Below, piece after piece: positions 7,602 through 16,090 of a stretch of 64,000 nt of DNA. Both the position numbers and the translations under genes were made by a program. Source of the stretch: Paludibacteraceae bacterium (GTDB lineage Bacteria > Bacteroidota > Bacteroidia > Bacteroidales > Paludibacteraceae). The notes under the pieces were generated by a model. It was not told the DNA's origin, did no database searches, and worked only from the letters and a program-made list of their open reading frames with translations. The DNA is taken from positions 67,066 through 131,065 of the forward strand of contig JAFSJN010000005.1 in assembly GCA_017439235.1 (NCBI GenBank), given 5' to 3'. Positions within the stretch are counted from its first letter, which is position 1, and the number at the start of each line of letters is the position of its first letter.

Positions 7602-8183
7602 ATGGCAAAGAAAATTCCACAGATAAATGCCAGCTCCATGGCGGATATCTCGTTCTTGCTGCTCATCTTCTTCCTGGTGACGACATCTATGGATGTCAAT
7701 CAGGGTCTGGCCCGTCGTTTGCCGGCGCCTGTACCGCCTGACCAGAAAGTAGAGGATACGGATATCAACAAGCGCAACCTGATGGTGGTGAAGATCAACT
7801 CGATCAACCAGTTGATGGTGCAGGGCCAGTTGATGGACGTGAAGCAACTGCGTGAAGAAGCCAAGAAGTTCATTCTTAATGCCAATGATGATGCTTTCTA
7901 TCCCAAATTGTTTGAAGAGGATTTCGGTGCACCTTTCGGTGTAATCAAATATACCAAGGAGCACGTTATCTCCGTTCAAAACGATGTGGATACGCAGTAT
8001 CAGGCATATCTGAATGTTCAAAACGAATTGGTGGCTGCCTACAATGAACTGCGTGACGAATGTGCGCGCAAGTATTTCAATAAGCCTTACAATGACCTGG
8101 ATGAGGATGTTCAGAAACGCATTCAGAAGATTTATCCTCAAAAGATTTCGGAGGCTGAACCTAAAAACTACGGAGGAAAGTAA
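7602..8183 (+). CDS. exbD: ExbD/TolR family transport protein (first copy)
   Basis: A 193-aa single-span protein of the proton-driven motor. The membrane helix SSMADISFLLLIFFLVTTSM lies at about 11-30 and carries the essential Asp of the proton path. The rest is periplasmic and longer than in E. coli ExbD, with a charged region between residues 75 and 190. It overlaps nothing and is followed after 2 nt by a second ExbD gene. Two different ExbD subunits per ExbB is common in Bacteroidetes. Confidence 0.92.
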   Translation: MAKKIPQINASSMADISFLLLIFFLVTTSMDVNQGLARRLPAPVPPDQKVEDTDINKRNLMVVKINSINQLMVQGQLMDVKQLREEAKKFILNANDDAFYPKLFEEDFGAPFGVIKYTKEHVISVQNDVDTQYQAYLNVQNELVAAYNELRDECARKYFNKPYNDLDEDVQKRIQKIYPQKISEAEPKNYGGK

Positions 8184-8185
8184 TT

Positions 8186-8656
8186 ATGGCAAAGATACGT
8201 CGTAACGATAAGCGCGAGATGCCAGCGTTGAATACTTCTTCACTGCCGGATATTATCTTCATGTTGCTGTTCTTCTTCATGTCCGTTACCTCGATGAAAG
8301 AGGTATCGTTGAAGGTTCAGTTCCAGAATCCCCAGGCTACCGAGTTGACCAAACTGGAGAAGAAGTCGTTGGTGCGCTACATCTATGTAGGTACTCCCAC
8401 GGCAGAGTTCCGTAAGCAGTTCGGTCACGAGACACGTATTCAATTGGACGATGCGTTTGCTGATAAGTCGGAGATAGGTGACTACATCATCAATGAGCGT
8501 TCTGCCATGAAAGAGCAGGATCAGGGTATGATGACCGTTTCCATCAAGGCCGACAAAGAAACCCGTATGGGTATTATAGCCGATATTAAACAGGAACTTC
8601 GTCGTGCCTATGCGTTGAAGATTTCGTATGCGGCTACTCAACGCACCAGCTATTGA
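8186..8656 (+). CDS. exbD: ExbD/TolR family transport protein (second copy)
   Basis: A 156-aa ExbD with the membrane helix SSLPDIIFMLLFFFMSVTSM at about 17-36, including the key Asp, and a periplasmic domain ending near residue 150. It is shorter than, and clearly different from, the copy upstream. It is the last gene of the exbB operon; an intrinsic terminator follows at 8676. Confidence 0.92.
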   Translation: MAKIRRNDKREMPALNTSSLPDIIFMLLFFFMSVTSMKEVSLKVQFQNPQATELTKLEKKSLVRYIYVGTPTAEFRKQFGHETRIQLDDAFADKSEIGDYIINERSAMKEQDQGMMTVSIKADKETRMGIIADIKQELRRAYALKISYAATQRTSY

Positions 8657-8675
8657 TTTCAGGCTTGTATGTATT

Positions 8676-8709
8676 AACCGCCAGGGATTGCCTTGGCGGT
8701 TATTTTTTG
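8676..8709 (+). terminator. Intrinsic terminator of the exbB operon
   Basis: An 11-bp stem (AACCGCCAGGG with CCTTGGCGGTT, one G-T pair) with a 4-nt loop, followed by TTTTTT. It separates exbD from the promoter of the tRNA cluster. Confidence 0.85.
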
Positions 8710-8790
8710 CCCCAATAGCATCATTTAGGTAGGTTAGGGAAGCCTAATTTTAGAAAAATTCATATAAAATAGCATTTTTTTGCAAAAATA

Positions 8791-8822
8791 TTTGGTCATA
8801 TCAAAAAAAAGCAGTACCTTTG
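8791..8822 (+). promoter_or_regulatory. Promoter of the Gly-Leu-Leu tRNA cluster
   Basis: TTTG at 8791-8794, 20 nt, TACCTTTG at 8815-8822. The first tRNA begins 51 nt downstream. Confidence 0.8.
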
Positions 8823-8872
8823 CACCCGCTTTCCGAAAAAAGCATTGTTCTAATACATAAGAGAAAAAGTAT

Positions 8873-8945
<73 letters not shown>

Positions 8946-8956
8946 CTTTTTTTTAT

Positions 8957-9038
8957 GCCCAGATGGCGGAATTGGTAGACGCGTGCGTTTCAGGTGCGCA
9001 TGCCGCGAGGTGTGCAGGTTCGAGTCCTGTTCTGGGCA
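8957..9038 (+). tRNA. tRNA-Leu (CAG)
   Basis: An 82-nt class II tRNA. Acceptor GCCCAGA/TCTGGGC with discriminator A, D loop with GGTAGAC, anticodon CAG in TTTCAGG, and a long variable arm. CCA is not encoded. Confidence 0.94.
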
Positions 9039-9043
9039 CAACC

Positions 9044-9127
9044 GCGCAGGTGGTGAAATTGGTATACACGCTACTTTGAGGGGGTAGTGGTCGCAAGATC
9101 GTGTGAGTTCGAGTCTCATCCTGCGCA
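9044..9127 (+). tRNA. tRNA-Leu (GAG)
   Basis: An 84-nt class II tRNA only 5 nt after the previous one. Acceptor GCGCAGG/CCTGCGC with discriminator A, anticodon loop TTGAGGG giving GAG, long variable arm, T loop TTCGAGT. CCA is not encoded. Confidence 0.93.
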
Positions 9128-9133
9128 CGAAGG

Positions 9134-9158
9134 AGGTAGCATTTAGCTACCTTTTTTT
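9134..9158 (+). terminator. Terminator of the tRNA cluster
   Basis: AGGTAGC and GCTACCT form a 7-bp stem around the loop ATTTA, followed by a run of seven T. It ends the Gly-Leu-Leu tRNA transcript 6 nt before the start of the ttcA-like gene. Confidence 0.88.
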
Positions 9159-9163
9159 ATAAC

Positions 9164-9913
9164 GTGCACAAAACTCCGGAACAAATAGAGCAAAGTCGAT
9201 TGCAGCAGCGCTTGTGGAGACTCTTCCACAAGGCGTGTCAGCATTATGGTCTATTGCAAGAGGGCGACCACGTGCTGATAGGTTTGAGTGGAGGTAAGGA
9301 TAGTTTGCTATTGACAGAGCTATTGGGACGTCAGGCACGTATTCATGTGCCACATATTCGTGTGACGGCAGTGCATGTGCGCGTGAAGGAACGCAACTAT
9401 GTCTCCGATTTGAGTTATCTGGAGCATTTCTGTCAGCAATGTGGTGTCGAGTTTTTGGTGCGTGATACCTCTATCGTAGGTGAAGAGCAGAAAGACCCTT
9501 GTTTCCTTTGTTCTTGGTATCGACGCAAGGCACTACTGGAGACAGCTCAGGATTTGGGGTGCAATCGTATCGCTTTTGGGCATCATCGCGACGATGTAGT
9601 GCAGACCTTGCTGATGAATCTTATCTATCAAGGCAGTTTTGCGGCTATGCCGGCGTTATTACCTTTGGACAAGATGCCGATAGCGTATATCCGTCCTCTG
9701 TGCCTGATGGATGAGACGGATATAGTGCGTTATGCCGAGTTGCAAGGCTATGAGAAGCAAAAGACATTGTGCCCGTTTGAGAAAGCTTCTTCTCGCACGC
9801 AGGCAAAAGAATTAATACGCGAATTGGAACAACTCAATCCGGATGTGCGTTCATCGTTATGGAACGCGATGGAGAATATTAAAACCGATTATCTTCCCCA
9901 TTCAATAGTATGA
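9164..9913 (+). CDS. ttcA: TtcA-type tRNA 2-thiolation protein
   Basis: A 249-aa PP-loop ATPase. SGGKDS at 42-47 binds ATP, and the pair Cys113/Cys116 (PCFLC) with a later Cys in LCPF matches the three cysteines that hold the Fe-S cluster in TtcA, which makes 2-thiocytidine at tRNA position 32. The start is GTG at 9164; no in-frame ATG exists before the middle of the gene. It sits only 6 nt past the T-run of the tRNA terminator, so its transcription must come from read-through or a start inside the tRNA region. It overlaps the DUF486 gene by 4 nt. Confidence 0.85.
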   Translation: MHKTPEQIEQSRLQQRLWRLFHKACQHYGLLQEGDHVLIGLSGGKDSLLLTELLGRQARIHVPHIRVTAVHVRVKERNYVSDLSYLEHFCQQCGVEFLVRDTSIVGEEQKDPCFLCSWYRRKALLETAQDLGCNRIAFGHHRDDVVQTLLMNLIYQGSFAAMPALLPLDKMPIAYIRPLCLMDETDIVRYAELQGYEKQKTLCPFEKASSRTQAKELIRELEQLNPDVRSSLWNAMENIKTDYLPHSIV

Positions 9914-10278
9914 ACGGAGTATATACTATCTTATTGTTATTGGCCTCGAATGTCTTTATGACGCTGGCCTGGTATGGTCATTTGAAGATGGCCGAGTTCT
10001 CATGGTTTAAGACGCTGCCCCTGATAGGCGTTATCGCTATCAGTTGGGGCATCGCCTTCTTTGAATACTGTCTGCAGGTGCCGGCCAATAGAATCGGCTT
10101 TGCCGGTAACGGAGGTCCTTTCAACCTAATGCAACTAAAGGTGATACAAGAAGTAATCACCTTAGTGGTGTTTATTCTTTTCTCCGCTGTTGCCTTCCAT
10201 ATGCAACTGCGTTGGAATCACCTTGTGGCTGCCACTTTGCTTGTTTTAGCCGTTTATTTCGTATTCGGATTTAAGTGA
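9910..10278 (+). CDS. DUF486 (DMT-like) membrane protein
   Basis: A 122-aa protein with four membrane helices. The motifs LASNVFMTLAWYGHLK at the N-terminus, ISWGIAFFEYCLQVPANRIG and FNLMQLKVIQEVITL are those of the DUF486 family, distant relatives of small drug/metabolite transporters. Its function is not known. It overlaps the ttcA end by 4 nt, and its own end overlaps the convergent nfnAB gene by 25 nt. Confidence 0.9.
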   Translation: MNGVYTILLLLASNVFMTLAWYGHLKMAEFSWFKTLPLIGVIAISWGIAFFEYCLQVPANRIGFAGNGGPFNLMQLKVIQEVITLVVFILFSAVAFHMQLRWNHLVAATLLVLAVYFVFGFK

Positions 10279-12596
10279 TCCAAGTATTCGTGCATGGCTT
10301 TGGCGGCTTTGCGGCCGTCTGACATGGCGAGGATGACTGTTGCACCGCCGCGTACTATGTCGCCGCCGGCAAAGATAGTCGGGATAGCCGATTGCATGCC
10401 GTCGTTGACGACGATAGTGCCCTTGCGGCTAATCTCTAATCCTTCTACGGCAGAGGGGATAAGCGGATTAGGACTGACACCTACGGCCACAATAACCAAG
10501 TCGACCGGTATCGTCACCGTCTTACCTTCTACGGGTACGGGACTGCGGCGACCGCTCTCGTCTGGTTCGCCTAACTCCATGACTTGCAGCACAGCTTCGC
10601 ATACACGGCCGTTTTCGTCCGCATGGTACTCGATAGGATTGTGCAAAGTCATGAATTCGATACCTTCTTGTTTGGCATGATGCACTTCTTCTGCACGTGC
10701 AGGCATCTCATCTTCGCTGCGGCGATAGATAATCATGGCGCGTTCTGCCCCAAGACGTTTAGCCGTACGAACAGCATCCATAGCGGTGTTACCTCCACCG
10801 ATGATGGCAACGTTTTTGCCGTAGAGAATTGGCGTGTCGGTAGCCGGGTTAGAGGCATCCATGAGGTTGACACGCGTCAGGTATTCATTGGCTGAGAGTA
10901 CACCATTGAGGTTCTCGCCCGGGATGTTCATGAAGCGAGGTAGACCGGCTCCCGAACCAACGAAGATACCCTTGAAGCCTTGCTCTTCGAGTTCTTTAAC
11001 GGTAATCGTCTTACCGATGATAGTGTCAGTATGGAATTGCACGCCCAGAGCACGCAGACCATCTATCTCGATATCTACGATAGCATTGGGAAGACGGAAC
11101 TCGGGGATACCATATTTGAGTACGCCGCCTATCTCGTGAAGTGCTTCGAAGACATGTACTTCGTAGCCGTATTTAGCCGCATCACCGGCAAAGGTCAAGC
11201 CGGAAGGACCACTGCCTACCACGGCGATCTTTTGACGAGGCGTTATAGGATTCTCATGTTCCTTAGGCTGACTGGTTTGACTATTGGCATAATCGGCGCA
11301 GAAGCGCTCGAGGTAGCCGATGGCTACGGCCGGATGACCCATCTTGAGGTGGATACACTGGCTCTCGCATTGTTTCTCCTGTGGGCAAACGCGACCGCAG
11401 ACAGCGGGGAGAGACGAAGACTCTTTGATGACCGCTGCGGCTCCGAGTACATCGCCTGTCTCCAGCGTCTTGATGAAACCGGGGATGTTGATATTAACCG
11501 GGCAGCCTTGTACGCAGGTCGGGTTCTTACAGTTGAGGCAACGATGCGACTCGGTGATGGCCTGCTCGAAACTAAGACCTTGGTTGACTTCTTCGTGCAA
11601 GGATTTGACACGCACCTCTGGACGCAGTTCCGGCATCTGTACGCGGGGTATCGCTACGCGATCTTTAGGTTTGCCTTCGAAGGGTTCAACCGGCATGTGC
11701 TCCGCTATTACTCCCGATGCACTCTCGTTCCGATTCTCTCTCGATTGTGTCTCGTTAGTCTGATTTGGACTAGTTACGTGCGCAGTATATGCCTCTAATG
11801 CGGCTGTTTCTTCGGCTTTGAAGGCTTTCATGCGGCTGAGCATTTCGGTCCAGTCGACCTCGTGGGCATCGAATTCCGGACCATCGACGCAGACGAACTT
11901 AGTCTTGCCGCCTACCGTGACGCGGCACGCGCCGCACATACCTGTTCCGTCCACCATGATGGTGTTAAGGCTGGCCTCGGTAGGAATATTGTATTTAGCA
12001 GTGGTGAGCGCCACAAACTTCATCATGATAGCCGGTCCGATGGTGATACATTTATCGACCTTTTCACGGTTGATAACCTGCTCTACACCTACGGTGACCA
12101 CACCTTGTTGGCCTGCTGAACCGTCATCGGTCATGATAATCACCTCATCAGACCACTGTGCCAATTCGTCTTGCAGGATGAGCAGGTCTTTGTTGCGTGC
12201 TGCCAATACGGTGATGACCTTATTGCCGGCTTTCTTGAGTGCTTCTGCAATCGGAAGCATCGGGGCCGCGCCTACGCCGCCGCAGGCACACACGACCGTA
12301 CCGTATTTCTCGATACGCGTTGCACGACCTAACGGGCCGACTACATCGTGTAGACTATCGCCCGGCTCCTTAGCCAGTAACTTATGCGTGGACGCACCTA
12401 TTTGTTGCACGACTAAAGTGATGGTACCTTTTTCGATATCGGCATTAGCGATAGTCAAGGGTACGCGCTCTGAGAGGGCATCTACACGAACGATAACAAA
12501 ATGACCGGCGCGCCGACTGCGGGCAATCAGCGGTGCTTCGATAACCAACTCAGCTACGTTAGCTGAGAAGAAACGTTTGGCAAGAATCTTATTCAT
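10254..12596 (-). CDS. Fused NfnA-NfnB type NAD(P)H/ferredoxin oxidoreductase
   Basis: A protein of about 780 aa joining two units. Residues about 1-280 are a dihydroorotate-dehydrogenase-electron-transfer-like FAD/NAD module (NfnA) with the [2Fe-2S] cysteines in GTGMCGACRVTVGG and a later Cys in KFVCVDG. The rest is a glutamate-synthase small-chain-like module (NfnB) with [4Fe-4S] motifs CLNCKNPTCVQGC and CGRVCPQEKQCESQC and nucleotide folds at VVGSGPSGLT and IIGGGNTAMD. Such proteins move electrons between NADH, NADPH and ferredoxin; annotation pipelines often call them glutamate synthase. I chose the start MNKILAKRFF at 12596, which overlaps the upstream gene by 8 nt; an ATG at 12617 would add 7 residues. 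Confidence 0.88.
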   Translation of the reverse strand: MNKILAKRFFSANVAELVIEAPLIARSRRAGHFVIVRVDALSERVPLTIANADIEKGTITLVVQQIGASTHKLLAKEPGDSLHDVVGPLGRATRIEKYGTVVCACGGVGAAPMLPIAEALKKAGNKVITVLAARNKDLLILQDELAQWSDEVIIMTDDGSAGQQGVVTVGVEQVINREKVDKCITIGPAIMMKFVALTTAKYNIPTEASLNTIMVDGTGMCGACRVTVGGKTKFVCVDGPEFDAHEVDWTEMLSRMKAFKAEETAALEAYTAHVTSPNQTNETQSRENRNESASGVIAEHMPVEPFEGKPKDRVAIPRVQMPELRPEVRVKSLHEEVNQGLSFEQAITESHRCLNCKNPTCVQGCPVNINIPGFIKTLETGDVLGAAAVIKESSSLPAVCGRVCPQEKQCESQCIHLKMGHPAVAIGYLERFCADYANSQTSQPKEHENPITPRQKIAVVGSGPSGLTFAGDAAKYGYEVHVFEALHEIGGVLKYGIPEFRLPNAIVDIEIDGLRALGVQFHTDTIIGKTITVKELEEQGFKGIFVGSGAGLPRFMNIPGENLNGVLSANEYLTRVNLMDASNPATDTPILYGKNVAIIGGGNTAMDAVRTAKRLGAERAMIIYRRSEDEMPARAEEVHHAKQEGIEFMTLHNPIEYHADENGRVCEAVLQVMELGEPDESGRRSPVPVEGKTVTIPVDLVIVAVGVSPNPLIPSAVEGLEISRKGTIVVNDGMQSAIPTIFAGGDIVRGGATVILAMSDGRKAAKAMHEYLDHLNPNTK

Positions 12597-14133
12597 GTTT
12601 TTTAATTCGATTTTCAAGACGGGTTAATGCTATGGTATAGGCTTTCAAGTATGCCTCAAAGAAATGTGCCCATTTAGCTTTCTCGGCCAAAGACGCGGCC
12701 GCACGGCGTACGGCGGTAGTCTGAGTAGCCGTTAAGCGGAAATGCTGTTCGATGGTGTCTGCCACCCTATGCACCACTTCTACATAGTTGGAGTCCGTAC
12801 GCTGGATTACGGTGACGGGCATAGCAGTTTTGCGTGCCGGTTGTTCTAATGATGCCCACGCTCCGAAACCCGATAAAGAGGTGGTGATGGTGGGGACGTG
12901 GAAGGCAATCGACTCCAGCGGCGTGTATCCCCAAGGCTCATAGTAACTGGGGAAGATTGTCAAGTCCAAACCGATGAGCAGGTCGTAATAGGTGCTTTCG
13001 GATAAGGACGACAGCGTTGGTTTTACTTCTGCATGACCATCCAGATAATAGGGGACGAAGATGATACTGGTGCGTCCGATACGGATGAACGATTGGTCTA
13101 AGTAGGGCACCATAACAAAGGCTATGATATGGCGATTGGTCTTATTGCGGTCGGCCATATTACGTACGGAGTCGATAAAGACATCAATGCCTTTGTTTTT
13201 CCATTCCAATCGTCCGGCGGTGCCAATGAGGAAAGCATCCTGTTCAATATCTTCTTGCAATACGCGTGAGGCAGCCTGCAGCAATAGTTGGCGTGCCTGC
13301 TTACGGCGAGCTGTAAAGTCGCGTCCGGCAGGTACGAAGTTGGGTTCAAAACCATTGGGCGTGACGATATCGACCGGACGATCCAGCAGTTGTTTACATT
13401 CGCGAGCCGTGATATCGCTGACGGTAGTAAAACAGTCGGCTACATGAGCGGCTTGTCGTTCGGCAGAGTGTTTGCTGACCATATTGAGTTCTTCGGCCAT
13501 CTGGCTACCGTGATACCCCTCAAAATAGTCGTATAGCGGTTTGCCGTTGCCAGCGATAGAACGACCGATGCTGGTAGCGTGCGTGGTAAAGAGAGTAGCT
13601 ATCTGTGGGCAACGGTCGGCTATATAAAAGAGTGTGAAGGCCGTTTGCCATTCATTAGCGTGTGCAACACATGTCGGACGGCGACGGTGAATGGCGGGCA
13701 GGGCCTGATAGAGGCTCTCGATCGTCAGACCAACGGCATAACCGAACATAGACGAATCGTCATAGTCGCCATAAGCCGCGTGACTGCGCACGCCGAAACG
13801 TTCCCAAGCCCAACAATAGATGTCGTTTTTACGTTCCATCAACGGACGATAGTCTACCAATACGGCTATCGGGTTGCCGGGCACCTGCCAATGACCAATG
13901 CGGACGGGACAGGACAGGGGGTGCTTACTCAATACCTTACGCCAAGCAGGTAGAGCGGAGGCGTCCTCCATGAAATATTTATCGGATTGGGCTCCTAAGT
14001 CGGGGCCGAAGAATACGACATGCTCGGGAAAGTATTGCTGCATAGAGGCGGCACGCGTCGAGAGGACGGTGTAGATACCGCCTACGCGGTTGCATACCTC
14101 CCAGGAAGTTTCGAAGATATAATCAGGTTGCAT
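12589..14133 (-). CDS. Glycogen synthase, GT3-type glycosyltransferase
   Basis: A 514-aa glycosyltransferase. The N-terminal motif FETSWEVCNRVGGIYTVL is the hallmark of the eukaryote-like GT3 glycogen synthases that Bacteroidetes use. Further family sites are HANEWQTAF near 169, TTHATSIGR near 193, TVSDITARE, TPNGFEPNF and YYEPWGYTPLESIAFH near 400, the nucleotide-sugar binding part. It should extend alpha-1,4-glucan from UDP-glucose in the cytosol. Its ATG directly abuts the stop of the lipoprotein gene upstream, and its end overlaps nfnAB. Confidence 0.9.
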   Translation of the reverse strand: MQPDYIFETSWEVCNRVGGIYTVLSTRAASMQQYFPEHVVFFGPDLGAQSDKYFMEDASALPAWRKVLSKHPLSCPVRIGHWQVPGNPIAVLVDYRPLMERKNDIYCWAWERFGVRSHAAYGDYDDSSMFGYAVGLTIESLYQALPAIHRRRPTCVAHANEWQTAFTLFYIADRCPQIATLFTTHATSIGRSIAGNGKPLYDYFEGYHGSQMAEELNMVSKHSAERQAAHVADCFTTVSDITARECKQLLDRPVDIVTPNGFEPNFVPAGRDFTARRKQARQLLLQAASRVLQEDIEQDAFLIGTAGRLEWKNKGIDVFIDSVRNMADRNKTNRHIIAFVMVPYLDQSFIRIGRTSIIFVPYYLDGHAEVKPTLSSLSESTYYDLLIGLDLTIFPSYYEPWGYTPLESIAFHVPTITTSLSGFGAWASLEQPARKTAMPVTVIQRTDSNYVEVVHRVADTIEQHFRLTATQTTAVRRAAASLAEKAKWAHFFEAYLKAYTIALTRLENRIKKHE

Positions 14134-15192
14134 TTATCGTTCGGTGTTGTCCACCGCTAATTTGGTGATGTTATTATTCGAGTTGACCAACATAGGCTCG
14201 TTGGCTATTCGGTTATCGTAGGTAGAAATGAACGGCATTGTCCATAATCCTTCTGCATTACTCCAATAAACGCGTTTGCCTATGGTGTTGAGTGTCATGG
14301 CGTATGTGTCAGACGAGTCGATACAAACGATATTGGTGCCATCAATGTTGGCTATATACAATCCTCCGGCGCGGAAGTATATCTTGCGAGCCAAGGGATC
14401 AATATGGAAGCCTTGCACGGTATATCCTTGGATAGGAAGGGTATTGCAATAGAAGACGGTGTCCAGATAGATCTGCATCGTGTCTTGCTCGGCGTTGAGT
14501 AGTTCAAACCCTTCGTCATATGTCAAGTTGTTCGGCTGCTCGTACAATGCTATGTTGTCAATCGTATAGCGGCGTTGACGTTGTGCTTTGCCATCGTTAA
14601 TCATTAAGATGGCCTTGCCCGGCTTATCCTCTACCTCGCGGGTGAGAGTGGCGACCGGTTGTTCTACTCCGTTAAGCGTGACGGTCAGACGTACTGTGGG
14701 CGAAAAACTATGGCGAGTATAATAACAGGTTAATGCTGCCGAGTCTAAACCGGCTCCTTGGGTGATGACGGCTGCGTCATCTACTTCCCAACGGTATTTC
14801 ACTTCGTGACCCCAGGGATTCCACACCTGTGCTGTGTAGGTGGCGGGAGTATAGTATACAAGAGCTGCCGTATCGCATCCTATACCGGGCAGCGAGTCGT
14901 ACACGGTAATGGCATGGGAGCACGACTTATGTTGCACTTTGTTGCGCACCACCTTCAGAGTGATGATGTATGTGCCGGGCTTCTTATATGCGTGATACGG
15001 ACTGGACGAGGTGGCTGAGGTGTTGTCGCCAAAATCCCAACTATAGTCATCCGCACCCGAACTGTGATTGGTGAAGGTCACCGTCTCGCCGGCCTTAGGT
15101 GCAGTAGGGGTGTAGGAAAAATCACAGGTCAGATTCTTACACCCTGTCAGTACCGCTAAGCCAAGCGTCAATAGTATGTATTTGTTCTTCAT
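14134..15192 (-). CDS. PKD-domain lipoprotein
   Basis: A 352-aa exported protein. A lipoprotein signal ends in the lipobox LTGC with Cys18. A PKD domain at about 25-98 shows the typical YSWDFGDN and HAYKKPGTY. The remainder, with several WSN and DGTN turns near 280-340, looks like beta-propeller blades reading out values. Its role at the cell surface or in the periplasm is unknown. Its first 56 nt lie inside the 3' end of miaA in another frame, so the whole signal peptide is encoded in the overlap. The downstream glycogen synthase starts with no gap. Confidence 0.85.
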   Translation of the reverse strand: MKNKYILLTLGLAVLTGCKNLTCDFSYTPTAPKAGETVTFTNHSSGADDYSWDFGDNTSATSSSPYHAYKKPGTYIITLKVVRNKVQHKSCSHAITVYDSLPGIGCDTAALVYYTPATYTAQVWNPWGHEVKYRWEVDDAAVITQGAGLDSAALTCYYTRHSFSPTVRLTVTLNGVEQPVATLTREVEDKPGKAILMINDGKAQRQRRYTIDNIALYEQPNNLTYDEGFELLNAEQDTMQIYLDTVFYCNTLPIQGYTVQGFHIDPLARKIYFRAGGLYIANIDGTNIVCIDSSDTYAMTLNTIGKRVYWSNAEGLWTMPFISTYDNRIANEPMLVNSNNNITKLAVDNTER

Positions 15193-16090
15193 AATCTATA
15201 TCGGCATCGAGCCAATGTATGTCGTTGTCACGCCTAAACCAGGTCATCTGCCGTTTGGCATAGTGGCGTGTGTTTTGTTGTATTTTGTCTACCGCCTGCT
15301 CCAACGAGCACAGGCCGTCTATATAGTCAAACATCTCCTTGTATCCTACCGTCTGCAAACTATTGTACCGGCGGAGCGGATATACGCGTCGTGCCTCCTC
15401 TTCCAATCCTTCGTTCATCATCTTTATCACGCGTGCGTTGATGCGCGCGTATAATTCTTCGCGGGGACGCTGAAGGGCCACTTTAACTATTCTGAACGGA
15501 CGTTCTGTGGCCTCAAATCCCCGGCGAAACAGAGAGTATGGTTGTCCCGTCTGACGACTCACTTCTATGCAATGCATTAATCGCTGTGGGTTGTTGCGGT
15601 CCACTATCTCCCAATAGGTAGGGTCTAAATCCTCCACTTCATGTTGCAACCATTCTAATCCGTGCTCTGCGTATTGTTGCTGCACCTGCTGTCGTATCTT
15701 GGAGTCCACATTCGGTATATCGTCCAATCCGTGGCATACTGCATCGATGTACATCATACTCCCTCCGGTCAGAACGGCTACGGGTGTACCGGTATCAGGA
15801 CGTTCGGCGATGAGTGCTTGGATAAGTAGCAGGCAGTCGCGTTCGTATTGACCGGCATTATAGTCCTCTGTCAGATTGTGTGTGCCTACAAAATAATGGC
15901 GTACGCGCTGTTGCTCTTGGCTGGTCGGAGCGGCAGTGCCAATAGGTATCTCGCGGTATATCTGACGTGAGTCGGCATTGATAATGGGGCAGGCGTAATG
16001 TTCCGCCAACCGTAAAGCCAGTTCTGTCTTGCCTACTCCGGTAGGACCAGTCAGAACGAGCAGCGTAGGTGACTTAGAACATGCTTCCAT
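15137..16090 (-). CDS. miaA: tRNA dimethylallyltransferase
   Basis: MiaA adds a dimethylallyl group to A37 of tRNAs that read UNN codons. The P-loop GPTGVGKTELA lies about 13 residues after the chosen start, with NADSRQIYREIPIGTA and LTGGSMMYIDAV following. The open frame extends 27 codons further up to 16171, but that part lies inside the upstream gene and has no family match, so I start at Met 16090 (MEACSKSPTLL), giving about 317 aa and a 17-nt overlap. The 3' end overlaps the lipoprotein start by 56 nt. Confidence 0.92.
   Translation of the reverse strand: MEACSKSPTLLVLTGPTGVGKTELALRLAEHYACPIINADSRQIYREIPIGTAAPTSQEQQRVRHYFVGTHNLTEDYNAGQYERDCLLLIQALIAERPDTGTPVAVLTGGSMMYIDAVCHGLDDIPNVDSKIRQQVQQQYAEHGLEWLQHEVEDLDPTYWEIVDRNNPQRLMHCIEVSRQTGQPYSLFRRGFEATERPFRIVKVALQRPREELYARINARVIKMMNEGLEEEARRVYPLRRYNSLQTVGYKEMFDYIDGLCSLEQAVDKIQQNTRHYAKRQMTWFRRDNDIHWLDADIDYEEQIHTIDAWLSGTDRV

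Noticed and set aside
7083..8141. A 352-codon minus-strand frame opposite the ExbB/ExbD operon
   Set aside because: The plus strand carries two clear ExbD genes and a four-span membrane protein here; the minus frame shows no family features.
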